From: Chloracidobacterium sp.
Lineage (GTDB): Bacteria; Acidobacteriota; Blastocatellia; Pyrinomonadales; Pyrinomonadaceae
Length of the DNA stretch: 64,000 nucleotides
Direction: 5' to 3'
Assembly (NCBI GenBank): GCA_016716305.1
Contig: JADJWP010000001.1
Location: 124,001 to 188,000, forward strand
The position numbers and the translations under genes are program-made. Positions 52,495 to 61,375 of this stretch are shown here, in pieces. The notes below the pieces were generated by a model that saw only the letters and a program-made list of their open reading frames with translations, was not told the DNA's origin and searched no databases. The stretch's first letter is position 1, and each line of letters starts with the position of its first letter.

Positions 52495-54141
52495 ATGGCA
52501 AAACAAGTTATTCATGGAGAAGAATCACGTTCCGCGATTCTACGCGGTGTAAATCAGCTCGCTGACGCTGTAAAGGTGACGCTTGGCCCGAAAGGCCGCA
52601 ACGTCGTCATCGACAAGAAGTTTGGCTCGCCGACCATCACCAAGGACGGCGTAACGGTCGCAAAAGAGATCGAATTGAAAGATTCGCTCGAGAACATGGG
52701 TGCTCAGATGGTCCGCGAAGTGGCCAGCAAGACCTCGGACGTCGCCGGTGACGGTACGACGACCGCAACCGTCCTTGCCCAGGCGATCTTCAAAGAAGGC
52801 GTCCGCACGGTTGCCGCCGGTGCAAATCCGATGGCTCTCAAGCGCGGCATCGATAAGGCTGTGACCGAGGTCGTCGCTGAGATCGGCCGTCTCTCGAAGC
52901 CGGTTTCGGGCGAGATGATCGCCCAGGTCGGAACGGTTTCGGCAAATGGCGACAAGACGATCGGAACGATCATCGCCGAGGCGATGGACAAGGTCGGCAA
53001 AGACGGTGTCATCACGGTCGAAGAATCGAAGACGATGGACACGAGCCTCGAGGTCGTCGAAGGTATGCAGTTTGACCGCGGCTACCTTTCGCCTTACTTC
53101 GTTACCGATCCTGACCGGATGGAAGCCTCGCTTGACGAGCCCTTCATCCTCATCAACGAGAAGAAGATCTCGAACATGCGCGACCTTCTGCCGATCCTCG
53201 AACAGGTTGCTAAAATGGGCCGTCCGCTGCTCATCATCGCCGAAGACGTCGAAGGCGAAGCTCTTGCGACGCTCGTTGTCAACAAGCTCCGCGGCACATT
53301 GAACGTCGCAGCGGTCAAGGCACCGGGCTTTGGCGACCGCCGCAAGGCAATGCTCGAAGACATCGCCATCCTGACGGGCGGCAAGGTCATCAGCGAAGAC
53401 CTCGGCATCAAGCTTGAAGGCGTGACGATCGAAGACCTCGGCAAAGCCAAGAAGATCACGATCGACAAGGAAAACACCACCATCGTCGAAGGCGGCGGTT
53501 CGGGCGAGGCCATCGACGGCCGCGTCAAGACCATTCGCACGCAGATCGAAGAGACCAGCAGCGACTATGACCGCGAGAAGCTCCAGGAGCGTCTTGCTAA
53601 ATTGGTCGGCGGCGTTGCCGTCATCAAGGTCGGTGCGGCGACCGAGACCGAGATGAAGGAAAAGAAGGCTCGTGTTGAAGACGCAATGCACGCAACCCGT
53701 GCTGCGGTCGAAGAAGGCATCGTTGCCGGCGGCGGCGTTACCCTCGTTCGTGCATCGAAGGTGCTCAACAACTTTGACGCCGGCGAGGACACGGACGAGC
53801 AGATCGGTGTCAACATCATCAAGCGTGCTGTTGAAGAACCGCTCCGTCAGATCGTTGCCAACGCTGGCAAAGAAGGCGCGGTCGTCGTCGAGAAGATCCG
53901 CTCGGAAGACAGCGAAGCCTACGGCTTTAACGCTGCGACCGAGAAGTTCGAAGACCTCGTCGCAGCCGGTGTCATCGACCCCGCAAAGGTCACCCGTTAC
54001 GCTCTGCAGAACGCAGCTTCGATCGCGGGCCTGATGCTCACCACCGAAGCCATGATCGCCGACGCCCCTGAAGAAAAGGGCGGCGACCATGGTATGGGCG
54101 GCATGGGCGGCGGCATGGGCGGCATGGGCATGGGAATGTAG
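52495..54141 (+). CDS. groL: chaperonin GroEL
   Basis: 548 residues, the normal length. KVTLGPKGRNVVIDKKFGSP, VAGDGTTTATVLAQAI (ATP site) and the apical domain segment with EGMQFDRGYLSPYFVTDP are all present; the tail is the Gly-Gly-Met-rich GMGGMGGGMGGMGMGM. It folds proteins in a double heptameric ring with GroES. A GAGGAG ribosome site precedes the ATG and a strong terminator follows at 54189. Confidence 0.99.
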   Translation: MAKQVIHGEESRSAILRGVNQLADAVKVTLGPKGRNVVIDKKFGSPTITKDGVTVAKEIELKDSLENMGAQMVREVASKTSDVAGDGTTTATVLAQAIFKEGVRTVAAGANPMALKRGIDKAVTEVVAEIGRLSKPVSGEMIAQVGTVSANGDKTIGTIIAEAMDKVGKDGVITVEESKTMDTSLEVVEGMQFDRGYLSPYFVTDPDRMEASLDEPFILINEKKISNMRDLLPILEQVAKMGRPLLIIAEDVEGEALATLVVNKLRGTLNVAAVKAPGFGDRRKAMLEDIAILTGGKVISEDLGIKLEGVTIEDLGKAKKITIDKENTTIVEGGGSGEAIDGRVKTIRTQIEETSSDYDREKLQERLAKLVGGVAVIKVGAATETEMKEKKARVEDAMHATRAAVEEGIVAGGGVTLVRASKVLNNFDAGEDTDEQIGVNIIKRAVEEPLRQIVANAGKEGAVVVEKIRSEDSEAYGFNAATEKFEDLVAAGVIDPAKVTRYALQNAASIAGLMLTTEAMIADAPEEKGGDHGMGGMGGGMGGMGMGM

Positions 54142-54188
54142 GCCCGGTTTTCAATTCCTACGACTCGTGAAGCGTGGTAACAACAAAG

Positions 54189-54216
54189 GCCTCGTCCCCG
54201 ACGAGGCTTTTCTCTT
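54189..54216 (+). terminator. intrinsic terminator after groEL
   Basis: GCCTCGTC pairs perfectly with GACGAGGC (54189-54196 and 54200-54207) across CCC, followed by TTTTCTCTTT. It marks the end of the native groESL operon and the left side of the restriction-modification island. Confidence 0.88.
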
Positions 54217-54250
54217 TCTATTCGAAACGTGCTAAATTTGTTCCTAATTA

Positions 54251-55891
54251 ATGCTCGATATTCTTGACGAATTGTTGTCAGAGGTCACGTCAAACAAGCA
54301 CCTGATCTCTCTCGCGGTGGAGCTAGGGGCCATGAAGGTTCCTGTCGTTTCAGAAGCGGAAAAACAGCTTACTGTCGGTCCACTGCCAAAGATTTCGAAG
54401 AGTACACGGCAACGCTTTCGCTCAGTGATTGAAAACGGGGCAGATCCACTCGGCATCTTTTTCTCTCTCTTAAACTCACCCGAAGAACGGCGCTCAAACG
54501 GTGCGGTCTATACTCCAATACCGATTGTCGATGCGATGATTCGTTGGTCTGTCGTTCAATCGAAGCCAGAGCGAATAATCGACGCAGGTGTTGGTTCGGG
54601 TCGTTTTCTTACAGCCGCCGGGAAAGCTTTTCGTAACGCTTCGCTTGTCGGCTTTGAGTGTGATCCCCTGGCCGCGCTTCTTGCTCGGGCAAACATTGCG
54701 GTACTTGGTTTATCCAAAAGATCTATTGTTCATCTGAACGATTACAGAAACGCGGTTCTAAACGACATAAAGGGTCAAACCCTATACATCGGGAATCCGC
54801 CATGGGTTCGGCACCACTTGATTGAACCGAAATGGAAGACATGGCTGACCACCACAGCGCATGAGCTTGGCCACGCCGCAAGCGCTTTGGCCGGCCTCCA
54901 CGTTTATTTCTTTCTGGCGACTGCAAAGTTAATGCGACGGGGTGACGTTGGCATCCTCATAACGGCATCGGAGTGGCTTGACGTCAATTATGGCTCCTTA
55001 GTTCGAGGGCTGTTCTTGGAACAATTAGGAGGAACCGACATCCTCGTAATCGAACCTGAGGCGAATCCTTTTGAAAGAACTGCAGCGACAGCGGTAATCA
55101 CCGGCTTTCGCTCAGGAAAACGCCCGAGTTCTATCGGAGTTCGGCGAATCGACAATCTTAAAAAACTCGGATCGCTCACGCCTGATCGCAAAGTGAGCAG
55201 GGAGCGATTTGAGGATGCGTCCCGCTGGACTCCGCTAACCCGTTCCGTACGAACACATCGTTCCGACTTCGTCGAACTAGGTGAAATCTGCCGTGTTCAT
55301 CGCGGGCAGGTAACCGGAGCAAACGCGATCTGGATTGAAAATGAGGCGTCCGAGAAGCTTCCGAGTTCAGTCCTTTTTCCAGCCGTTACACGAGCGCGAG
55401 AACTTTTCCGGGCTGGTAAGGCTCTGACCAATCCGGCAGCACTGCGGCGCGTCATAGATATTCCTCCGGATCTGAAGTTATTCGAAGAGGATGATCGTAA
55501 GCGAATCAAAGACTATCTGCGATTCGCAAAACTTAAGGGCGCTGACGAGGGATACGTTGCAACTCACCGACGCGCCTGGTGGAGCGTTGGTCTAAAGGAT
55601 CCTGCGCCAATCTTGGCCACGTATATGGCACGACGACCCCCTGCATTTGTACGGAATCTAATTAACGCTCGCCACATCAACATCGCACACGGCCTTTATC
55701 CGATTCAGGATTTTGGCGAAAGTATCTTAGATCGCTTGGCGCAGTTTCTTTCTCACGGTGTATCAAGAACGCAGGGACGGACCTATGCGGGGGGACTAAC
55801 AAAGTTTGAACCGCGCGAGATGGAACGCTTGCCCGTGCCCAGTTTGGACCTTCTTCGGCAAAACGTTGCATTGGAGGAATTACTGGATTGA
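54251..55891 (+). CDS. adenine-specific DNA methyltransferase of a XamI-like type II system
   Basis: 546 residues. Amino-methyltransferase motifs occur in the order X (GAVYTPIPIVDAMI, 84-97), I (IIDAGVGSGRF, 109-119) and IV (NPPW at 182-185), which is an N6-adenine type. The C-terminal half (about 340-546) carries the target-recognition region. It would protect DNA against the partner nuclease, whose TTG start overlaps its TGA. The family of that nuclease recognises GTCGAC, so this enzyme probably methylates the same site. It begins 31 bases after the groEL terminator stem and looks lower in G+C than groEL, consistent with transfer. Confidence 0.88.
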   Translation: MLDILDELLSEVTSNKHLISLAVELGAMKVPVVSEAEKQLTVGPLPKISKSTRQRFRSVIENGADPLGIFFSLLNSPEERRSNGAVYTPIPIVDAMIRWSVVQSKPERIIDAGVGSGRFLTAAGKAFRNASLVGFECDPLAALLARANIAVLGLSKRSIVHLNDYRNAVLNDIKGQTLYIGNPPWVRHHLIEPKWKTWLTTTAHELGHAASALAGLHVYFFLATAKLMRRGDVGILITASEWLDVNYGSLVRGLFLEQLGGTDILVIEPEANPFERTAATAVITGFRSGKRPSSIGVRRIDNLKKLGSLTPDRKVSRERFEDASRWTPLTRSVRTHRSDFVELGEICRVHRGQVTGANAIWIENEASEKLPSSVLFPAVTRARELFRAGKALTNPAALRRVIDIPPDLKLFEEDDRKRIKDYLRFAKLKGADEGYVATHRRAWWSVGLKDPAPILATYMARRPPAFVRNLINARHINIAHGLYPIQDFGESILDRLAQFLSHGVSRTQGRTYAGGLTKFEPREMERLPVPSLDLLRQNVALEELLD

Positions 55892-56805
55892 AAGATTTTG
55901 TCACACCTCAACTTTGGGCACCAGACCAACTTGACAAGGACATATCAGCAGCCATTGACGTTTTCCGCAGAGAGCGATTTGAGGAATCGGCGGAAGCCTA
56001 TCCGAATGAGTTCGATAAGGTTATCGGAAATATCGAAAACTTACTTGAACAAACCGTAGATCTATCGACTCTTTCGGAATCAGCTCGCGACGTAGTAAGT
56101 GACGCTTCCCTATTAGAGGCTTTGCGGTATCTGGCTGGGCCGCCGATCTCTGCAGACGACTTCAAGGTGCTCGTTGAAATCAAATCTAAGAGCCAACTCA
56201 AAGATCCTGCCGTGATGCAACGCATAGTCGAGACAATCAGGGCGACGCTCGATAAAAGACGATTCCCTTGGGTGGGCGAAAATCGCGCTCCGACAGAGTT
56301 AGAGAAACAGGCAGCAATAATGGCGTCTGCCGCTCTTATGGCCTCACAACACATCGCCACTTGGCGACGGAATGAGGCAAAACGACTTCAAGAGAAGGCC
56401 GTCAAGGATGCGCTTGCAGCGCATGGAATGAAACAAATAACCACTCCGCACGGAATAAGGACCCACGCAGACGGCCCAAAGCCGGGCGAGTTCTGTGGAG
56501 AGACCACGCTTGGAAGCCGCAAAGCGGACATTGTTCTAACCCTGTGGGATAATCGCATTATGCCGATTGAGTGTAAGGTGTCAAATTCATTTCTGAACTC
56601 CGTTAAGCGTTTGAACAATGATGCGGCCGTAAAGGCGAAGACATGGGCGAAGGAATTTGGCGACAGAAATATTGTGCCGACCGCGGTGATCGCTGGAGTC
56701 TTCAAACGAGCAAACATTGAGGCAGCCCAGAACGATGGACTCACGATTATCTGGGCTCACCGGCTCGGAAATCTTACAGATTTTGTTGAAAAGACACGCT
56801 CATGA
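55888..56805 (+). CDS. XamI-like type II restriction endonuclease
   Basis: 305 residues from a TTG that overlaps the methyltransferase TGA. The overall pattern matches the RE_XamI family (Pfam). A PD-(D/E)xK core is visible: SRKADIVLTLWDNRIMPIECKVSNS, with D214, E228 and K230 as candidate metal and catalytic residues. XamI recognises GTCGAC; the specificity here is inferred. Its overlap with the methyltransferase and lack of another promoter show an operon with the protecting enzyme first, the usual order for safe transfer. The window itself contains GTCGAC sites (for example at 2766 and 35616), so the host depends on methylation. Confidence 0.85.
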   Translation: MKDFVTPQLWAPDQLDKDISAAIDVFRRERFEESAEAYPNEFDKVIGNIENLLEQTVDLSTLSESARDVVSDASLLEALRYLAGPPISADDFKVLVEIKSKSQLKDPAVMQRIVETIRATLDKRRFPWVGENRAPTELEKQAAIMASAALMASQHIATWRRNEAKRLQEKAVKDALAAHGMKQITTPHGIRTHADGPKPGEFCGETTLGSRKADIVLTLWDNRIMPIECKVSNSFLNSVKRLNNDAAVKAKTWAKEFGDRNIVPTAVIAGVFKRANIEAAQNDGLTIIWAHRLGNLTDFVEKTRS

Positions 56806-56963
56806 TCGATTAACCTGACGAATTCAGTCAGGCCTACGATTTTCGATTCTCTAGGCGCCGCAATGCAGTGCGGCGAGGGTTCTGGCGTCGTAGATCCGCC
56901 GGTGTTGCGGCAAAGCCCACAACTCGGGCCTCGCCGTCGGCATGGGAATGAGAATGTAATGTC

Positions 56964-56988
56964 AGAAGCCCGCACGCAAGTAAGGGCT
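56964..56988. repeat. REP-like short palindromic element
   Basis: AGCCC and GGGCT bracket a 12-base centre (CAGAAGCCCGCACGCAAG then TAAGGGCT). Similar 'AGAAGCCCGC...AAGGGCT' palindromes are scattered as intergenic repeats in genomes of this kind. It lies in the 486-base gap between the nuclease and the hemopexin gene, which otherwise holds a terminator and a decayed Cys-rich fragment. Confidence 0.5.
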
Positions 56989-57024
56989 CAACGTCACCTC
57001 GAAACGATGCGACAAAACCAAAAA

Positions 57025-57051
57025 GCCTCGGCGGGTTGCCGAGGCTTTTTT
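57025..57051. terminator. bidirectional intrinsic terminator right of the R-M island
   Basis: GCCTCGGC pairs perfectly with GCCGAGGC (57025-57032 and 57038-57045) and is followed by six T; AAAAA precedes it, giving a T tract on minus. It can stop both the R-M transcript and the convergent hemopexin-gene transcript. Confidence 0.88.
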
Positions 57052-57078
57052 AATTGAGGAGCGGTCAAGGGATCGTAC

Positions 57079-57276
57079 TCAAACGAAGTCCTGTGTCTGA
57101 TTCGTCATAGCTTCCTGGATCCCCGCAGTACCTCCATTTCCACAGGCCGGATAGCAAAATGCACCGCGTTGCACCAAGCCCCATAGACATACAGAGAGAG
57201 TTCTTGTATCTCTGAAACGGCCAGTTTTTTTGCAATAGGCGCCTGTGTTCGAAAGGGCGTCCGTGCGCCCCCTTAC
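57079..57276 (-). pseudogene. decayed fragment of a Cys-rich repeat protein
   Basis: A minus-strand open frame of 65 codons directly follows the stop of the large hemopexin gene, in a different frame, with no start codon. It reads GAYCKKTGRFRDT and GAFCYPACGNGG, echoing GGFCQKTGEYTRDS and ALCYPNCRAGF in the neighbouring large protein. This suggests the eroded end of a duplicated Cys-rich module, broken by a frameshift or deletion. Similarity is over short motifs only, so the call is tentative. Confidence 0.4.
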
Positions 57277-57290
57277 TCAATGACGGATGC

Positions 57291-60200
57291 CTAGAACGAC
57301 CTGGAAACGATCTGACCGTCCCGGTTCACTCCCCAAACCAGGCCCGAATCCGCTACCGAGATATTGTTCAATCCTCCCGGTATCTTTTCCCAGGAACTGC
57401 CCGTCCATCTAAAGATCTCGTCACCCGGATTCACGCCCCAAACGCTGCCGTCACTTCCGACGGAAACTTGTTTTAGGACCCCAGGGACCTTGATCCACGT
57501 CGTTCCGTTCCACCGATAGATCTCACCGCCGGCATTGACGCCCCAAACATTTTCGGCATTGCCAACAGATATTTGTTTGAGCTTTCCGGGGACTTGAACT
57601 ATGCCGCCGACTTCTTCCCCAACAAATTCCCCAATACGCAAGATTCTGGCCCCATAAAACATTGCGTCCCATCGATAGATATTGTCGGATGTATCCACGC
57701 CCCAAAGCTTACCGTCGCTTCCGATCGATACTTGCTTCATCGGAGCTCTGGCAGCAATGCTTCTCCAACCGTTACCGGCAAAAGCGTAGACCTCACCTGC
57801 GGCATTAGCTCCGACAACGAAATAATCACTTCCTACCGAAATCTGCCGAAGTTTGCCCGGGAATCCCACCCATGTAGATGCAGCGCTATATCCCTGCAGC
57901 CTTCCTGTCCATTGATATATGTTGTCCTTATTATCAACTCCCCACGCCGCGCCGTCGCTGCCTACGGAGACTTGTGACAGGTTTCCGGCGATCAGATCCC
58001 ATCGTGTTCCGGAAGGCGGTGCGGCCGTGCCCGAGTTCAACAGGGTTACCCTCGGGAACGGAGTTCCGCCAACGGGCGGACACATCGGCTGAGAATACGC
58101 ATTAATGGTTGCCATAAAGCCGGGATCGCCGGCCAAACCTGCCGCAACGCCTCCCGCGGTCATCACAAGTTTGCCGATCCTCCAGCCGTCCGCCTCAAGG
58201 ATCGATCCCAGATGATGCAGTGCATAGTACCGCTTAATGTACCTTTGCGTGTTGTAGTCGTACTGGCTGCGAATTCTGCTTTCGATCGCTGGGGATGTGT
58301 TCGCTGCAAAATTGTCCTCGTACTCCGCGGTCCAATGCTCGATCTCGTCGCGCAGCCCTTGTCCGATATTTGCGGCACTCATTCCCAGATCCGCCAACTG
58401 GGTGTAATTACTGACGTCTTTCAGAGCTTCAAAGAGCTTCGCCCATTTCGGCGTATCCTGGAACATTGTCGCTGCCATTTGGCCCGTCTTTATCGTGGCA
58501 GCTCCGCCCGTTGCGCCTTTTGCAACATTCGCTGCTTGCTTTGCCGCATCGGCCGCTGCCTTGACCTTATTGGCAATGCCCATCGAAAATAGGCCGACAA
58601 CCAGGTTGAAGGGGGCCAGAACCATATCTGAAATGGCGGTTGCGCACGCACCCTCGTTTGAAGAGCAGCCTATTCCTCCGCATTCCCAATTCTGAGCGCC
58701 GGTGCACTGCTGCCAGCAGACCGGGCCGACTGCGGTATATCCAGGTGAGCAATTTTGATAGCAAAGCCCTGCCTGCTCTTGAAGGCCAGGTGCACATATC
58801 ATTGAGGTACCCGCTGTACGACCGTAACTGGGTTTTGTGCAGTCTGTCCCGGTGTCATCCCATCCCGCCGGGCATGCCGGAGCGCAAACCCATACCGCGC
58901 TGCCCTCTTTGAATCCCGGCTTGCACTTCGGATATGCGGCCGCGCCGACTATTTCACAGTTGCCGGTCCCGTACTTCGCTTCGCATGTGCGTTTCATCGC
59001 CTCAAAAGCTCCGGGTTGGGGGAGGGGCGGATATCCAGACTCCCATCCGAACGAGTCCCGCGTGTATTCACCGGTCTTCTGACAAAATCCTCCGATATCA
59101 TTGAATCCCTGTGGGCAAGTACCCCAGCAAATCGGACCAACGCCGGTAAAGCCTGCCCGGCAATTCGGATAACACAATGCCCCGGCTGGGTCTTTTTCAG
59201 TTCCGGCCGGGCAATTGGTAAGCGGAGTTCCAACCCCGCGTCCGATCGTATTCTTGTAGCAGTAGTCAAGCCTACTGTTCGAGGTTTCCTTTGATATCCA
59301 CGCCATGATCTTCTTGATATCACCCGGCCTGAATGGGTCCCTGAGATCATTGTCAGCAATAACTTGAAAAGTGTCGGTATTTTTAACTTGATCCGCGAAA
59401 GTCCGCTGAGACCCGACGATTTTGGTCACATTTCGGTTGGTGAGATTTATCTCGTATTGGTACGCGTTACTGGCACATGACAGTAAGAGCACATCCGCCC
59501 CCCTGCTCAATTCGGTGCAAGTGGTCTCGAGCTTGTCGTTTGGTCTTCCGCCCTGTCGAAATTCCCAGGTTCTGTCGCCGACTTGGCGGAATAGCCCTCT
59601 TTCCCCAGACTGCGGACCGAAGGAAACCTCGGTGACTCTAGTACTGTTCGGGTCCACGGGGGCCGTGAGCGGGATGGTTGCCATCTGTTGGGCCCCACCG
59701 ACTCCGATCCAGACGTTTCTGATCTCGTTTGGCCATCTGGGCTCCACATCAAACCCGATCGCCCGCGAAACCTTACTGCCCGAGAAGAAGTAATTTCTGC
59801 CGTTAGAGTATTTGAATGCCGCACTTAGCGGGCCCGATGCCAAAAGACCTGCCGGGACAGCAGATTCGCTGACGAACCTATAGTTCGTCATGACAGCCTG
59901 ACGGTTACCCTTGTACAAGATGACGGAACCGTTATCATCGAGGGCCGCGTCGATCCCGCTGTGAAAATACGCCGGCAAACCCTGCCAACCGCCGGGAAGC
60001 GTAACATTGTCGTATCCGGCGATCGCGGTCTTAGTAGCCGGATTTATAGCCGAGTACGCGTTGCCTTTGAAGAAGAAAATATCATTCGACGCTGGATCCT
60101 GTACCGCCGCGTCAATACCTGAGTGAAAAGACGCCGGAAGGCCTCTCCATTCGCCAGGCAGAACCTTCGGGTAACCAGCATCCACATTTGTTCCGGTGAG

Positions 60201-60422
60201 ACGATAATATTGATTCCCCTTAAAAAAGTAGGAAACATTCTCACCGCGGTGAAAGAACGCGGCATCTACTTCTGCGACCTGCACAGCTGGAATACTCTCA
60301 GCCCTGACCTTCGGGCTTAATGTCACGAGAGGGCCAAGTAATAACGACAGGCTCATGAGAAATGCGACCATGGTTCGAAATGCGCCGTGATGAGTTCGTT
60401 CAGACTTTGACCGTTTCTTCAT
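57291..60422 (-). CDS. large secreted protein: hemopexin repeats, Cys-rich module, helical region, tectonin beta-propeller
   Basis: 1043 residues. A signal peptide (about 1-41) is followed by hemopexin-type repeats (about 45-230: VDAAFFHRGENVSYFFKGNQYYRL, FHSGIDAAVQDPASNDIFFFKGNAY). Residues about 390-580 form a Cys-rich module with repeats such as ALCYPNCRAGFTGVGPICWGTCPQG and LCYQNCSPGYTAVGPVCWQQC, seen in protist and some bacterial proteins. A mainly helical segment with an Ala/Gly-rich stretch spans about 590-790, then about six tectonin repeats (QVSVGSDGSVWGVNPGDEIFRW type). Both propellers are ligand or carbohydrate binders; photopexin-type proteins and tectonins occur in toxin and defence contexts. 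Function is unknown. A DsbA-like gene lies upstream on the same strand, 101 bases away, and could oxidise its many cysteines. Confidence 0.85.
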   Translation of the reverse strand: MKKRSKSERTHHGAFRTMVAFLMSLSLLLGPLVTLSPKVRAESIPAVQVAEVDAAFFHRGENVSYFFKGNQYYRLTGTNVDAGYPKVLPGEWRGLPASFHSGIDAAVQDPASNDIFFFKGNAYSAINPATKTAIAGYDNVTLPGGWQGLPAYFHSGIDAALDDNGSVILYKGNRQAVMTNYRFVSESAVPAGLLASGPLSAAFKYSNGRNYFFSGSKVSRAIGFDVEPRWPNEIRNVWIGVGGAQQMATIPLTAPVDPNSTRVTEVSFGPQSGERGLFRQVGDRTWEFRQGGRPNDKLETTCTELSRGADVLLLSCASNAYQYEINLTNRNVTKIVGSQRTFADQVKNTDTFQVIADNDLRDPFRPGDIKKIMAWISKETSNSRLDYCYKNTIGRGVGTPLTNCPAGTEKDPAGALCYPNCRAGFTGVGPICWGTCPQGFNDIGGFCQKTGEYTRDSFGWESGYPPLPQPGAFEAMKRTCEAKYGTGNCEIVGAAAYPKCKPGFKEGSAVWVCAPACPAGWDDTGTDCTKPSYGRTAGTSMICAPGLQEQAGLCYQNCSPGYTAVGPVCWQQCTGAQNWECGGIGCSSNEGACATAISDMVLAPFNLVVGLFSMGIANKVKAAADAAKQAANVAKGATGGAATIKTGQMAATMFQDTPKWAKLFEALKDVSNYTQLADLGMSAANIGQGLRDEIEHWTAEYEDNFAANTSPAIESRIRSQYDYNTQRYIKRYYALHHLGSILEADGWRIGKLVMTAGGVAAGLAGDPGFMATINAYSQPMCPPVGGTPFPRVTLLNSGTAAPPSGTRWDLIAGNLSQVSVGSDGAAWGVDNKDNIYQWTGRLQGYSAASTWVGFPGKLRQISVGSDYFVVGANAAGEVYAFAGNGWRSIAARAPMKQVSIGSDGKLWGVDTSDNIYRWDAMFYGARILRIGEFVGEEVGGIVQVPGKLKQISVGNAENVWGVNAGGEIYRWNGTTWIKVPGVLKQVSVGSDGSVWGVNPGDEIFRWTGSSWEKIPGGLNNISVADSGLVWGVNRDGQIVSRSF

Positions 60423-60523
60423 TGTTTTTCTCCTCTAAGTTAGCTTGCACTAGGTGGCAGTTCCCGTTCCTTGACCTTGACGTCGGGATATCGATGAATT
60501 CCGTTCAACCCCGAGATTGGCCG

Positions 60524-61375
60524 TTACCGATTGCCAACGGCACTTTTCGCAGCGATAGGATCTTTCGAATTTTTGCGTTCGATCGTTACGAATCTGGTGA
60601 GGGATTCCGCGTCGATCGCCCCCGGAAATATCTGATCTCCGATTATGTAAGCCGGCGTCCCGTTGATATCGAGAGATCCCGCAAGCCGCTGGTTGCGGGT
60701 GATCTGTTCGTTGATTTGTGGATCGGACATGTCCTTTTGTAGTTTGGAATAGTCGATCCCAAGGGTGTTGGAGATACTCTTGATCGTGTCCTCGTCTGTC
60801 CTTACAGACGTCATCAGAGCATTGTGAAATTCGACGTATTTTCCCTGCCGCGAGGCGGCGAGGGCAGCCCTTGCAGCCAGCCAAGACTGCGGACCCAGGA
60901 TAGGAAATTCCTTAAAAACTATTCGAACCAACGGATCTCTTTGGGTAAGAGCCTGAAGTTGAGGAAGTGTCGTTTTGCAGTATCCGCAGTTGTAATCAAA
61001 AAAGACTACGATCGACACGTCCCCGGTCGCGTTTCCGCCGATAGGCGAATCGGCGTCGAAAAGTATCTCTTTTCGGAGTTCCTTCATTAGATTTGCCGAC
61101 CGCTCAGCCCGCTCCCTTGCTTCTTGTGCCTGCAGGGCTTGCATTGCTTCTCTAATGATCGAGGGATTTTTGAGCAGATATTCGCGAATGATACCTTCGA
61201 TCCTTTCTTTTTCTGACCCTTGTGGTCCGCTCGCTATCGCGGGCGTTACGTCTCGGACAGAGGCTTCGGTCAGTCGAGGCGATTGACCGATAGTAATGCC
61301 GTTCAAGCCCATAAGACTTAAGAGCAGCAGTAAAAAGGCGAAAACACTGGTTGAAAAATTTCTCTCGGTTACCAT
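60524..61375 (-). CDS. DsbA-family thiol:disulfide oxidoreductase
   Basis: 283 residues from the ATG at 61375 (AAGGATGG upstream); a frame extending to 61516 has a non-signal-like basic head and is rejected. A hydrophobic segment (about 8-29) anchors or exports it, then a helical stretch (DsbA_N-like, EGIIREYLLKNPSIIREAMQ) precedes the thioredoxin fold with the catalytic FFDYNCGYCKTTLPQ (C130 and C133) and the cis-proline loop NGTPAYIIG. It introduces or isomerises disulfides in the periplasm. Being just upstream of the Cys-rich protein gene, it is a likely helper for that protein. Confidence 0.92.
   Translation of the reverse strand: MVTERNFSTSVFAFLLLLLSLMGLNGITIGQSPRLTEASVRDVTPAIASGPQGSEKERIEGIIREYLLKNPSIIREAMQALQAQEARERAERSANLMKELRKEILFDADSPIGGNATGDVSIVVFFDYNCGYCKTTLPQLQALTQRDPLVRIVFKEFPILGPQSWLAARAALAASRQGKYVEFHNALMTSVRTDEDTIKSISNTLGIDYSKLQKDMSDPQINEQITRNQRLAGSLDINGTPAYIIGDQIFPGAIDAESLTRFVTIERKNSKDPIAAKSAVGNR

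Noticed and set aside
52540..54090. Long minus-strand frame (516 codons) opposite groEL
   Set aside because: Shadow frame produced by the codon bias of groEL; its product is rich in R/D/L with no domain and groEL is unmistakable on the plus strand.
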